The translations under genes and the position numbers were made by a program. A stretch of DNA of 33,110 nt from Pseudomonadota bacterium (GTDB taxonomy: Bacteria > Desulfobacterota > Syntrophia > Syntrophales > UBA5619): assembly GCA_018827585.1 (NCBI GenBank), contig JAHJXP010000184.1, positions 1 through 33,110 of the forward strand, in the 5' to 3' direction. Shown piece after piece: positions 21,589 to 33,110 of this stretch. Below the pieces are notes generated by a model, which saw only the letters and a program-made list of their open reading frames with translations, did not search any database and was not told the origin of the DNA. The number at the start of each line of letters is the position of its first letter. Position 1 is the first letter of the stretch.

Positions 21589-22287
21589 ATGGCGAAGAGA
21601 GGGAAGAAGTATTTAGAGGCGGCAAAAAAGATAGGCGCTTCGAAGCGCTATCCGGTCCAGGAGGCGATGGAACTGGTCGTCGGGATGGCAAGGGCGAAGT
21701 TCGATGAAACAGTCGATGCCGCCATCCGACTTGGGGTGAATCCGGCGCACGCCGACCAGATGGTGCGGGGCTCCGTGGTTCTTCCCAATGGACTGGGTAA
21801 ATCGGTTCGGGTGCTTGTTTTTGCCAAAGGAGAGAAGGAGAAGGAAGCCCTGGAGGCCGGCGCCGATGTGGTCGGGTCGGACGAGGTGATCGAAAAGATC
21901 AAGGGCGGCTGGCTTGAATTTGACCGGGTTATCGCCACGCCGGATATGATGGGAAGCGTAGGTAAGCTGGGGAAGATCCTCGGACCCCGCGGTCTGATGC
22001 CCAACCCGAAGGTGGGAACGGTCACCTTTGATGTGGCCAGAACCGTACAGGAGCTCAAAGCAGGCAAGGTCGAATTCCGTGTCGAAAAGGCGGGCATTGT
22101 TCATTGCCCGATCGGCAAGGTTGCCTTCGGGGCGGAAAAATTGACGGCCAATTTTCTCGCCTTGCTGGAAATGATTACCAAACTGAAACCAGCATCGAGC
22201 AAAGGGATTTATATCAGGAGCATTGCGCTCTCGTCCGTCACGGGTCCCGGGGTGAAGGTTGATCCTCTGTCCGTGCGGGGCGTTTGA
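21589..22287 (+). CDS. rplA: 50S ribosomal protein L1
   Basis: Forms the L1 stalk that moves exit-site tRNA; in E. coli it also represses translation of its own L11-L1 message. 232 aa with the family start KRGKKY and the diagnostic GPRGLMPNPKVGTVT (about 129-143). The end SSKGIYIRSIALSSVTGPGVKVD is canonical. ATG follows GAGGA. A repeat element separates it from rplK, so coupled L11/L1 translation would have to bridge that spacer. Confidence 0.97.
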   Translation: MAKRGKKYLEAAKKIGASKRYPVQEAMELVVGMARAKFDETVDAAIRLGVNPAHADQMVRGSVVLPNGLGKSVRVLVFAKGEKEKEALEAGADVVGSDEVIEKIKGGWLEFDRVIATPDMMGSVGKLGKILGPRGLMPNPKVGTVTFDVARTVQELKAGKVEFRVEKAGIVHCPIGKVAFGAEKLTANFLALLEMITKLKPASSKGIYIRSIALSSVTGPGVKVDPLSVRGV

Positions 22288-22323
22288 CTTTTCCGGCCCC
22301 GGGTGGCCGGTTGGATATTGAAA

Positions 22324-22383
22324 ACTAGTCTGAGACAGCAGGTACAGGGTTTAATCGAGATCGCTCGGCCTGCCGAGACTGAG
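22324..22383 (+). ncRNA. L10 leader (autoregulatory mRNA structure)
   Basis: Matches the conserved ribosomal L10 leader: AGTCT (22327-22331) pairs with AGACT (22376-22380) and GCAGG (22338-22342) with CCTGC (22369-22373). The conserved GAGACA internal loop faces CG, in the form bound by the L10-(L7/L12) complex. It lies in the 212-nt space between rplA and rplJ and should let L10 repress its own synthesis. Confidence 0.85.
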
Positions 22384-22443
22384 ATTTGGCCTTTTTGGGT
22401 CATCGGAATCATCCTGTATGGTGCTCTGTTCTCTGACTTGCCA

Positions 22444-22466
22444 GGGGCCTTCTTCGGAAGGCGCCC
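22444..22466 (+). other. UUCG-loop hairpin ahead of rplJ
   Basis: GGGGCCTTC (22444-22452) and GAAGGCGCCC (22457-22466) form a 9-bp stem with one bulged G, capped by the very stable TTCG tetraloop. It sits 33 nt before the rplJ start, downstream of the L10 leader, and may be the switching or spacer stem of that regulator. Confidence 0.55.
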
Positions 22467-22499
22467 GAAACGGATCGGAATGGGAGAGGAGGTTGAGAA

Positions 22500-23024
22500 T
22501 TGGATCGGAGAATAAAAGAGCAGGTTGCTGCTGAACTCCACGAAAAACTGAAAGATTTCAAGCTGGCTGTGCTGACCGGATACATCGGCATGGACGTGGC
22601 GAAGATGACGGCGCTGCGGGTTGCCCTGCGCAAATCAAACACGGAACTGAGGGTCGTGAAAAACTCGCTGTTGACCATCGCGTCCCGCGAAACCGATTTC
22701 AGCGCGCTCGAAGGGCATTTCCGGGGTCCCCTGGCCGTCGCCATCACGCGGGGCGATGTGGTCGAGAGCACCAAGGCGCTCGTAGATTTTGCCAAGAAGA
22801 ACGCCAATCTTGAGATCAAAGCCGCCATGATGAACGGCAAGTTACTCAGCCGGGAACAGCTCGCGATACTCGCCGAGCTGCCGAGCCGGGAAGTGCTGAT
22901 CGGGAAGTTGCTTTCCCTGATGGTGGGGGTGCAGGCGTCTTTCGTGAATGTGTTGAGCGGCGTCCCGAGGAATCTTGTCGGGGTGCTCGATGCCTATCGG
23001 GAGAAGAAGGCTTCGGCAAACTAA
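22500..23024 (+). CDS. rplJ: 50S ribosomal protein L10
   Basis: The base of the ribosomal stalk, binding 23S rRNA and dimers of L7/L12. 174 aa with the N-terminal RIKEQVAAELHEKL, the segment LRKSNTELRVVKNSLL and a C-terminal helix for L12 dimers (about 145-170). The start is TTG, confirmed by a good AGGAGG site 7 nt ahead and by the family N-terminus; no in-frame ATG is better placed. A weak start codon fits autogenous control through the leader just upstream. Confidence 0.95.
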   Translation: MDRRIKEQVAAELHEKLKDFKLAVLTGYIGMDVAKMTALRVALRKSNTELRVVKNSLLTIASRETDFSALEGHFRGPLAVAITRGDVVESTKALVDFAKKNANLEIKAAMMNGKLLSREQLAILAELPSREVLIGKLLSLMVGVQASFVNVLSGVPRNLVGVLDAYREKKASAN

Positions 23025-23051
23025 CAATTACATACAGGAAGGAATGGAAAA

Positions 23052-23435
23052 ATGGCGAACGAAATGACCAAGGATGATGTGGTAAAATTCATTGAGGGGA
23101 TGACGGTTCTCGAACTTTCGGAACTGGTGAAGGAACTGGAGCAGAGGTTTGGTGTGACCGCCGCCGCCCCTGCGATGGCTGCCGCCTCCGCAGGGGCGGC
23201 GCAGGCGGCGCCGGTCGAGGAAAAGACCGAGTTCGATGCGATCCTGACGGGATTCGGCGATCAGAAGATCCAGGTGATCAAGGTGGTCAGGGCGATCACG
23301 GGGCTGGGGCTCAAAGAGGCCAAGGATATGGTGGATGGTGTTCCCAAACCGATCAAAGAGGGCGTTTCCAAGGATGAGGCGGCCGACATCAAGAAGAAGA
23401 TCGGAGAGGTCGGCGGCACGGTTGAGATTAAGTAG
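23052..23435 (+). CDS. rplL: 50S ribosomal protein L7/L12
   Basis: The mobile stalk protein that recruits translation GTPases. 127 aa: N-terminal dimer domain (about 1-35, FIEGMTVLELSELVKELEQRFGV), an Ala-rich flexible hinge (about 36-55), and the C-terminal factor-binding domain with EKTEFDAILTG...KIQVIKVVRAITGLGLKEAKDMVDGVPK. Start follows GGAAGGA. 27 bp after rplJ. Confidence 0.97.
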   Translation: MANEMTKDDVVKFIEGMTVLELSELVKELEQRFGVTAAAPAMAAASAGAAQAAPVEEKTEFDAILTGFGDQKIQVIKVVRAITGLGLKEAKDMVDGVPKPIKEGVSKDEAADIKKKIGEVGGTVEIK

Positions 23436-23496
23436 TTAAGCGTTCACAATCACAAAGATAACGGCAAGGATCAGAACCCCGTCAAACAACAGGTTG

Positions 23497-23514
23497 CCCG
23501 CGCTGCGTTGCGGG
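23497..23514 (+). other. Hairpin in the rplL-rpoB spacer
   Basis: CCCGC (23497-23501) and GCGGG (23510-23514) can pair around an 8-nt loop in the 154-bp rplL-rpoB gap, where E. coli has an attenuator and an RNase III site. There is no T-run. A second small dyad, GGCTT-A-AAGCC (23568-23578), lies just before the rpoB ribosome site. Confidence 0.35.
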
Positions 23515-23589
23515 AAGACAGGTTGGAAGGGGTTATACTTAATGGTGAAAATTTAAAGATCGCTGACGGCTTAAAGCCGAAAGGATGCT

Positions 23590-26500
23590 ATGGGCGAGAT
23601 TAGAAAGAATTTTGGTCGCATCAGGAAGATATTGGATATCCCCAACCTGATCGATATCCAGACCGATTCCTACCGAAAATTTCTACAACAGGAGATCGAT
23701 CCGGATAAGAGGGGAAACTATGGTCTGCAGGGCGCTTTTAACAGTGTCTTCCCCATTTTCGATTTCAGCGGGAAATGTTCCCTTGAATTCGTCAGTTACA
23801 AGATCAGAGAGGTCCGGTACGATATGCAGGAGTGCGTCCAGAAGGGAATGACCTATGCGGCGCCGCTGAAGATCGTGGTCCGCCTGGTCGTTTTCGATAC
23901 GGACCGGAATACGGAACCGAAGCCCATCCGGGATATCAAGGAACAGGAGATCTACTTCGGGGAAATCCCCCTGATGACCGAGAACGGCACCTTTATCGTC
24001 AACGGCACGGAGAGGGTGATCGTCAGCCAGCTTCACCGTTCTCCGGGCATTTTTTTCGACCACGACAAAGGAAAGACCCTGGCGAGCGGAAAGCTGATCT
24101 ATTCGGCCCGGATCATCCCGATCCGCGGATCCTGGCTTGATCTGGAATTCGATTCCAAGGACCTACTCTATGTCCGGATCGATCGCCGGCGGAAGATGCC
24201 GGTGACGATCTTGCTCAAGGCGTTGGGAAACTCGACTCCATTCATCTTGAATTACTTCTACGATATCGAAGAGGTCCTGATGGATGCGGACCGTCTCTTC
24301 ATATCGGTCACGGATTCCCTCATCGGGGAAAAGGCCCCGATCGATGTCGAGACGAAGGGAGGCGAGGTCATCATCAAGAAGGGGAGAAAGATCTCCAAAG
24401 CCCATCTGAAAAGAATGGAGGAATCCGCGATTGCCAGGATACCGGTGAATGACGAGGCTGTCCTCGGCAGGATACTCTCTTCCGATGTTCTGGATCCTAA
24501 GACCGGAGAAATCCTGAAGAAGTACAATGAGGAGTTGACTGCCGAGTGTCTGCAGCTCTTCCGGGAGAGGGGGATCCCCTCGTTTCAGTTTATCCGTCTC
24601 GATGATGACAGCGAGAACGCCTCCATCCGGGAGACGCTCCTGATGGATCGGATCGAGACGGCGGCGGATGCCATCATCGAGATCTACCGGAGGCTCAGGC
24701 CGAGCAACCCGCCGACGCCGGAGACCGCCCAGAAATTCTTCGCCAGCCTGTTTTTTGAACCGGACAGCTATGATCTGTCCGATGTGGGGCGGGCGAAGAT
24801 GAATTACAAGCTCCGTCTGGATGTCCCGACGAGCATGACCGTGTTGCGCAATGAGGACATCCTGGCGTCTGTCAAGTATCTGATCGATCTGAAGAACGGT
24901 TCCAGCGAGTGCAGCGTGGACGACATCGACCACTTGGGCAACCGCCGCATCCGTTCCGTAGGCGAACTTATAGAGAACCAGTACCGGATCGGCCTGGTCA
25001 GGATGGAGCGGGCTATCAAGGAGAAGATGAGCCTTCAGGACATTGAAACCATGATGCCGCACGATCTGATCAACGCCAAGCCGGTCTCGGCCGTTGTGAA
25101 TGAGTTTTTCGGCAGCAGCCAGCTCTCCCAGTTCATGGATCAGACGAACCCGCTGTCGGAGATCACCCATAAGCGCAGGTTGTCGGCCCTCGGGCCGGGA
25201 GGCCTTACCCGCGAACGGGCGGGATTCGAGGTCCGCGACGTGCACCCCACCCATTACGGCCGTATCTGCCCGGTGGAAACCCCAGAAGGTCCCAATATCG
25301 GTCTGATTGTATCCCTGAGCACCTTTGCCAGGGTGAACGCCTTCGGTTTCATTGAGACCCCTTACCGCGTCGTGAACCAGGGCCGGGTCCTCAACGAGAT
25401 CCGTTATCTGACGGCCATCGAAGAAGAAAACCTGATCATCGCCCAGGCCGACAGACCCTTGGACAAGAACGGGAAATTTATCGGGGGCCTCATTTCCGCC
25501 CGAAAGGGAGGCGACTTCCTCTCCGTTGTGCCGACGGAGGTCAACATGATGGATGTCTCCCCCAATCAGCTGGTCAGTGTGGCGGCGACGCTGATCCCGT
25601 TTCTCGAACATGACGACGCCAACCGCGCCCTGATGGGATCCAACATGCAGCGGCAGGCGGTGCCGCTGATGAAACCGGAGGTGCCTCTGGTGGGCACGGG
25701 AATGGAATCCGTTGTGGCCAGAGACTCCGGTGCGGTCATGGTGGCCAAGCGGTCCGGCGTTGTGGAAAGCGTGGATGCCGCGCGGATCGTCGTCAAATGC
25801 GACGCCCCCGAAAAAGAAGGTCTCGATACGGGCGTCGACATCTACAACCTGATCAAATATCAGCGGTCCAACCAGGATACCTGTTTCAACCAGAAGCCCA
25901 TTGTCAGCAAGGGACAGAAGGTCAACAAGGGGGAAATCATTGCTGATGGCCCCGCCACGGACAAGGGAGAACTGGCGCTGGGAAGGAACGTGATGGTCGC
26001 CTTCATGTCCTGGGGAGGCTACAACTATGAAGATTCCATCCTGGTCAGCGAGCGGATCGTCAAGGATGATATCTATACCTCGATCCATATCGAGGAATTC
26101 GAAACCATGGCCCGGGACACCAAGCTCGGCAAGGAAGAGATCACCCGTGATATTCCGAACCTGGGCGAGGAGGCCCTGAGAAACCTCGACGACAGCGGAA
26201 TCGTCCGCATGGGCGTGGCGGTGAAGCCGGGAGACATCCTGGTCGGGAAGATCACCCCCAAAGGGGAGACGCAGCTTTCGTCCGAAGAAAAGCTGCTGCG
26301 GGCCATCTTCGGGGAAAAGGCCAGCGATGTCCGCGATACGTCCCTGCGCGTTCCTCCCGGCGTGGAAGGCACGGTCATCGACGCCAAGATTTTCGCCCGG
26401 AAAGGGACGGAGCGCGACAGCCGTTCCCAGTATATCGAGGAGGAAGCCGTTTCGCTTTTATACAAGGACAGGGATGACGAAATCCGGATCATTTCCGAGG

Positions 26501-27678
26501 GTGTGAAAAAGCAGATCGCCGGCATGCTGACGGGAAAGGTCTCCGCCTCCAAGGTGTCCGACCCCAAGAAGAAGCGGATCCTCCTGAAGAAGGGGGAGAT
26601 CATCACCGGGGAGGTTCTGGCGAGGATTCCCTTCGACCGCTGGCGGGAGATATCTCTGGCCGGCGAGGAAGAAATCGAGTCCAGAATCGGCGTCTTGTAT
26701 GAGAACCTCTCCCGGAAAAAGGAGTTCGTGGATGCCTATTTTGAAGGAAAGATCGAAAAGCTAAAGGCCGGCGACGAATTGCCCCCGGGAGTGATCAAGC
26801 TGGTCAAGGTCTTCATCGCCATCAAGAGAAAACTCTCGGTCGGCGACAAAATGGCCGGCCGCCACGGCAATAAGGGCGTGCTTTCCCGTATCCTTCCCGA
26901 GGAGGATATGCCTTATTTCAAAGACGGCACGCCGGTGGACATCGTCCTGAATCCTCTCGGCGTTCCCTCGCGGATGAACGTGGGGCAGATCCTGGAGACG
27001 CACCTTGGCTGGGCGGCGAGAGGCATGGGGGAAAAGATCAACGCCCTTATGGAAAAGAATTACGGGTTGGCGCCCCTGAAAAAAGAGCTGAAGGAGGTCT
27101 ACTCCTCTCCGGAATTTGAACAGTTCATAGACGGCGCCAATGAAGAAGAGATCCGGCAGTTTGTCGGCCGTCTCAAGAGGGGCATCCTGGTTGCGACGCC
27201 GGTTTTTGACGGCGCCGATGAAAGAGAGATCAAGAACATGCTCAGGGAAAGCGGTCTCCCGGAGACCGGTCAGACCGTCCTGTTCGACGGACGCACCGGG
27301 GAACCGTTCGATAAGGAAGTCACCGTGGGCATGATCTACATGCTGAAACTTCACCACCTCGTGGACAACAAGATCCATGCCCGGTCCATCGGCCCCTATT
27401 CGCTTGTAACCCAGCAGCCCCTGGGCGGCAAGGCCCAGTTCGGGGGACAGAGGCTGGGCGAGATGGAAGTCTGGGCAATGGAGGCCTACGGGGCCGCATA
27501 CTCGCTGCAGGAGTTCCTGACCGTCAAGTCGGATGACGTATCCGGCAGGACAAGGATATATGAGGCGATCGTCAAAGGCGAGCACACCTCGGAACCGGGC
27601 CTGCCCGAATCGTTCAACGTCTTGGTGAAGGAACTGCAGAGCCTCTGCCTGGATGTGGAAATGATCGAAGAGAAATAA
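23590..27678 (+). CDS. rpoB: RNA polymerase beta subunit
   Basis: The second-largest RNA polymerase subunit, 1362 aa, full length. It begins IRKNFGRIRKILDIPNLIDIQ. The rifampicin-binding cluster GSSQLSQFMDQTNPLSEITH followed by KRRLSALGPGGLTRE carries the drug-sensitive residues at all classic positions (Q, D, H, R, S by E. coli numbering), with a T for the usual N in MDQNNP. The active-site region contains SWGGYNYEDSILVSER and KRKLSVGDKMAGRHGNKGV, and the end QSLCLDVEMIEEK is canonical. The start follows AAAGGA. Long minus-strand open frames over it are shadows. Confidence 0.98.
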   Translation: MGEIRKNFGRIRKILDIPNLIDIQTDSYRKFLQQEIDPDKRGNYGLQGAFNSVFPIFDFSGKCSLEFVSYKIREVRYDMQECVQKGMTYAAPLKIVVRLVVFDTDRNTEPKPIRDIKEQEIYFGEIPLMTENGTFIVNGTERVIVSQLHRSPGIFFDHDKGKTLASGKLIYSARIIPIRGSWLDLEFDSKDLLYVRIDRRRKMPVTILLKALGNSTPFILNYFYDIEEVLMDADRLFISVTDSLIGEKAPIDVETKGGEVIIKKGRKISKAHLKRMEESAIARIPVNDEAVLGRILSSDVLDPKTGEILKKYNEELTAECLQLFRERGIPSFQFIRLDDDSENASIRETLLMDRIETAADAIIEIYRRLRPSNPPTPETAQKFFASLFFEPDSYDLSDVGRAKMNYKLRLDVPTSMTVLRNEDILASVKYLIDLKNGSSECSVDDIDHLGNRRIRSVGELIENQYRIGLVRMERAIKEKMSLQDIETMMPHDLINAKPVSAVVNEFFGSSQLSQFMDQTNPLSEITHKRRLSALGPGGLTRERAGFEVRDVHPTHYGRICPVETPEGPNIGLIVSLSTFARVNAFGFIETPYRVVNQGRVLNEIRYLTAIEEENLIIAQADRPLDKNGKFIGGLISARKGGDFLSVVPTEVNMMDVSPNQLVSVAATLIPFLEHDDANRALMGSNMQRQAVPLMKPEVPLVGTGMESVVARDSGAVMVAKRSGVVESVDAARIVVKCDAPEKEGLDTGVDIYNLIKYQRSNQDTCFNQKPIVSKGQKVNKGEIIADGPATDKGELALGRNVMVAFMSWGGYNYEDSILVSERIVKDDIYTSIHIEEFETMARDTKLGKEEITRDIPNLGEEALRNLDDSGIVRMGVAVKPGDILVGKITPKGETQLSSEEKLLRAIFGEKASDVRDTSLRVPPGVEGTVIDAKIFARKGTERDSRSQYIEEEAVSLLYKDRDDEIRIISEGVKKQIAGMLTGKVSASKVSDPKKKRILLKKGEIITGEVLARIPFDRWREISLAGEEEIESRIGVLYENLSRKKEFVDAYFEGKIEKLKAGDELPPGVIKLVKVFIAIKRKLSVGDKMAGRHGNKGVLSRILPEEDMPYFKDGTPVDIVLNPLGVPSRMNVGQILETHLGWAARGMGEKINALMEKNYGLAPLKKELKEVYSSPEFEQFIDGANEEEIRQFVGRLKRGILVATPVFDGADEREIKNMLRESGLPETGQTVLFDGRTGEPFDKEVTVGMIYMLKLHHLVDNKIHARSIGPYSLVTQQPLGGKAQFGGQRLGEMEVWAMEAYGAAYSLQEFLTVKSDDVSGRTRIYEAIVKGEHTSEPGLPESFNVLVKELQSLCLDVEMIEEK

Positions 27679-27745
27679 CAATATGAGGAATAACAATATA
27701 GGGTCATGAGTGCAGAGTCAAAACGTTGTAACGTCCAGAGAAGCC

Positions 27746-27794
27746 GCACTCGGCACTCAGAACTCAGCACTCAGCACTCAGCACTCAGCACTCA
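27746..27794 (+). repeat. 7 x 7-bp tandem repeat (GCACTCA) between rpoB and rpoC
   Basis: Seven head-to-tail units: GCACTCG, GCACTCA, GAACTCA, then four identical GCACTCA. Just upstream, GAGTGC (27708-27713) is complementary to every GCACTC unit, so the message can form the hairpin in several registers. A separate 11-bp direct repeat, AATAACAATAT, lies at 27674-27684 and 27689-27699. The rpoC ribosome site follows after 6 bp. Confidence 0.9.
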
Positions 27795-27814
27795 TTATTT
27801 AGGAGATATCATCC

Positions 27815-31993
<4,179 letters not shown>

Positions 31994-32056
31994 TAATTAA
32001 CCAAACTTTTGTTGGACCGGTGAAATTTACGGGTGAAGAAGGGGGCGGGAGGACGA

Positions 32057-32428
32057 ATGCCTACAATAAATCAGTTAGTTAGGAAAGGAAGGGCCAAGAT
32101 CGGAAGGAAGGCGGCGACGCCCGCGCTGGCCAGTTCTCCGCAGCGGCGGGGGGTATGCGTCAGGGTTTACACCTCTACCCCCAAGAAACCGAATTCCGCT
32201 TTAAGAAAGGTCGCCAGGGTGCGGCTGACCAGCGGTTATGAGGTGACCTCCTATATACCGGGCGTGGGACACAACCTTCAGGAACATTCCATTGTCCTGG
32301 TGCGCGGCGGACGGGTCAAGGACCTTCCTGGCGTGCGGTATCACATCGTCAGGGGAACGCTCGATGCGGTGGGCGTTCAGGACAGGAAACAGGGAAGGTC
32401 AAAATACGGAGCGAAAAGGCCGAGCTGA
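32057..32428 (+). CDS. rpsL: 30S ribosomal protein S12
   Basis: Decoding-centre protein, 123 aa from the canonical start MPTINQLVRKGR; an in-frame GTG at 32033 would add eight unlikely residues, and GGAGGA precedes the ATG. The loops TPKKPNSALRK (42-51) and VRGGRVKDLPGVRYH (82-96) have the streptomycin-sensitive lysines. Asp89 (counting Met) in KDLPG is the residue that RimO methylthiolates, and rimO is in this window. Confidence 0.97.
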   Translation: MPTINQLVRKGRAKIGRKAATPALASSPQRRGVCVRVYTSTPKKPNSALRKVARVRLTSGYEVTSYIPGVGHNLQEHSIVLVRGGRVKDLPGVRYHIVRGTLDAVGVQDRKQGRSKYGAKRPS

Positions 32429-32442
32429 GCGGGGATTGAGTC

Positions 32443-32913
32443 ATGCCGAGGAGAAGAGTAGTTACAAAAAGGGAGATCTTGCCCGATCCGAAATACAACA
32501 ACAAGCTGGTGGCAAGATTCATCAACAGTCTCCTGAAGAGGGGGAAAAAGAGCATCGCGGAATCCATACTGTATGGGGCCTTCGATATCATTCAGGACAG
32601 GGTCAAGGAACAGCCGGTCGACATTTTTGAAAAGGCCGTCAACAACGTGAAACCGGTCATCGAGGTGAAATCGAGGCGGGTCGGCGGGTCGACGTACCAG
32701 GTGCCGACGGAAGTGATCCCCTCCCGCAGGGTGGCGCTCGGCATCCGCTGGCTGATAATACACGCCCGCGAGCGTTCCGAGAAGACCATGAGGGAGAAAC
32801 TGGCGGCGGAACTGATCGATGCGGCGAACAATCGGGGAGGGGCGATCAAGAAGAGAGAGGCCGTTCACAAGATGGCCGAGGCGAACAAGGCGTTTGCGCA
32901 TTATCGGTTTTAG
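32443..32913 (+). CDS. rpsG: 30S ribosomal protein S7
   Basis: Head-nucleating protein of the small subunit, 156 aa as usual. It starts PRRRVVTKREILPDPKYNNKLVARFIN, contains NVKPVIEVKSRRVGGSTYQVP (about 66-86) and ends with KREAVHKMAEANKAFAHYRF. It follows rpsL by 14 bp. In E. coli S7 represses the str operon; no matching structure was looked up here. The next gene is tuf, not fusA. Confidence 0.97.
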   Translation: MPRRRVVTKREILPDPKYNNKLVARFINSLLKRGKKSIAESILYGAFDIIQDRVKEQPVDIFEKAVNNVKPVIEVKSRRVGGSTYQVPTEVIPSRRVALGIRWLIIHARERSEKTMREKLAAELIDAANNRGGAIKKREAVHKMAEANKAFAHYRF

Positions 32914-33030
32914 ACGCGCCGGAGGCCCCGCAAACCATAATTAAGATGGGCGATTTATTCATCACAAGGAACTGATCCTCATTTTGACGGTGTAACAAAG
33001 AGAACCATTCAAAGGATAAGGAGGTTAGAG

Positions 33031-33110
33031 ATGGCTAAGAAAAAATTTGAAAGGACGAAGCCGCATCTGAACGTCGGGACCATCGGTCACGTTGATCACG
33101 GCAAGACCAC
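33031..33110 (+). CDS. tuf: Elongation factor Tu (5' end only)
   Basis: The first 26 codons of EF-Tu, cut by the window end. It opens MAKKKFERTKPHLNVGTIG and shows the GTPase P-loop GHVDHGKT. The THVNVG-like entry and GHVDHGKT separate it from EF-G, whose corresponding loop reads AHIDAGKT, and from SelB. An excellent ribosome site (AAGGAGG) lies 6 nt ahead. It follows rpsG after a 117-bp spacer with no fusA between. Confidence 0.93.
   Translation, partial: MAKKKFERTKPHLNVGTIGHVDHGKT

Noticed and set aside
24163..26088. 641-codon open frame on the minus strand across rpoB
   Set aside because: It is antisense to an unmistakable, full-length rpoB and is low-complexity in Asp, His, Arg, Gly and Leu, as high-GC shadows are. 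No ribosome site or known domain.
27746..27794. CRISPR array
   Set aside because: Units are 7 bp and directly adjoining with no spacers, and no cas genes are present; it is a simple tandem repeat.

Overview
The window looks like a chromosomal segment from a moderately GC-rich bacterium of the former Deltaproteobacteria, probably near Syntrophus/Syntrophales. This is an inference from gene order (yicC-gmk-rpoZ neighbourhood; the tRNA-rpmG-tRNA(Trp)-secE-nusG-rplKAJL-rpoBC-rpsLG run), the style of the proteins, and a dispersed inverted-repeat element I associate with such genomes. No 16S rRNA is present, so the assignment is not proven. Most of the window is housekeeping. I found no phage, CRISPR array, transposase or defence locus.

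Layout. (1) Positions 1-5900 are an accessory-like stretch: a malonyl-CoA-synthetase-like enzyme convergent with a LysR regulator; a divergent promoter region holding a perfect 20-bp palindrome; a DUF47 (PhoU-like) protein with a PiT phosphate transporter; a stand-alone biotin carrier protein; and the wreck of a class III aminotransferase gene with two internal deletions. (2) Positions 6142-11506, minus strand: operon plsC-uppP-ftsK-rimO (lipid synthesis, lipid-carrier recycling, chromosome segregation, ribosomal protein S12 modification). (3) Positions 11714-18094, plus strand: heptose-7-P kinase and DUF4416, then a repeat element, then yicC-gmk-rpoZ-pyrF-rlmB-pilC. (4) Positions 18175-19879: tRNA-Pro (minus), a DUF1178 gene, and a tRNA cluster Thr-Tyr-Gly-Thr, rpmG, Trp. 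(5) Positions 20037 to the end: secE-nusG-rplK-rplA-rplJ-rplL-rpoB-rpoC-rpsL-rpsG and the first codons of tuf.

How it works together. The right half encodes the core transcription and translation machinery: RNA polymerase beta, beta' and omega, NusG, ribosomal proteins L1, L7/L12, L10, L11, L33, S7 and S12, and EF-Tu. S12 carries the aspartate that RimO, encoded further left, modifies. The most notable features lie in the spacers. Three different repeat or hairpin families occupy the nusG-rplK, rplK-rplA and rpoB-rpoC gaps. An 86-nt inverted-repeat-bounded, foldable spacer sits inside the tRNA cluster. tuf is absent from its usual place beside the tRNAs, and fusA is absent between rpsG and tuf. 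I see no convincing new multi-gene system. The best leads are these structured spacers and the operator-like palindrome at 2541-2560.
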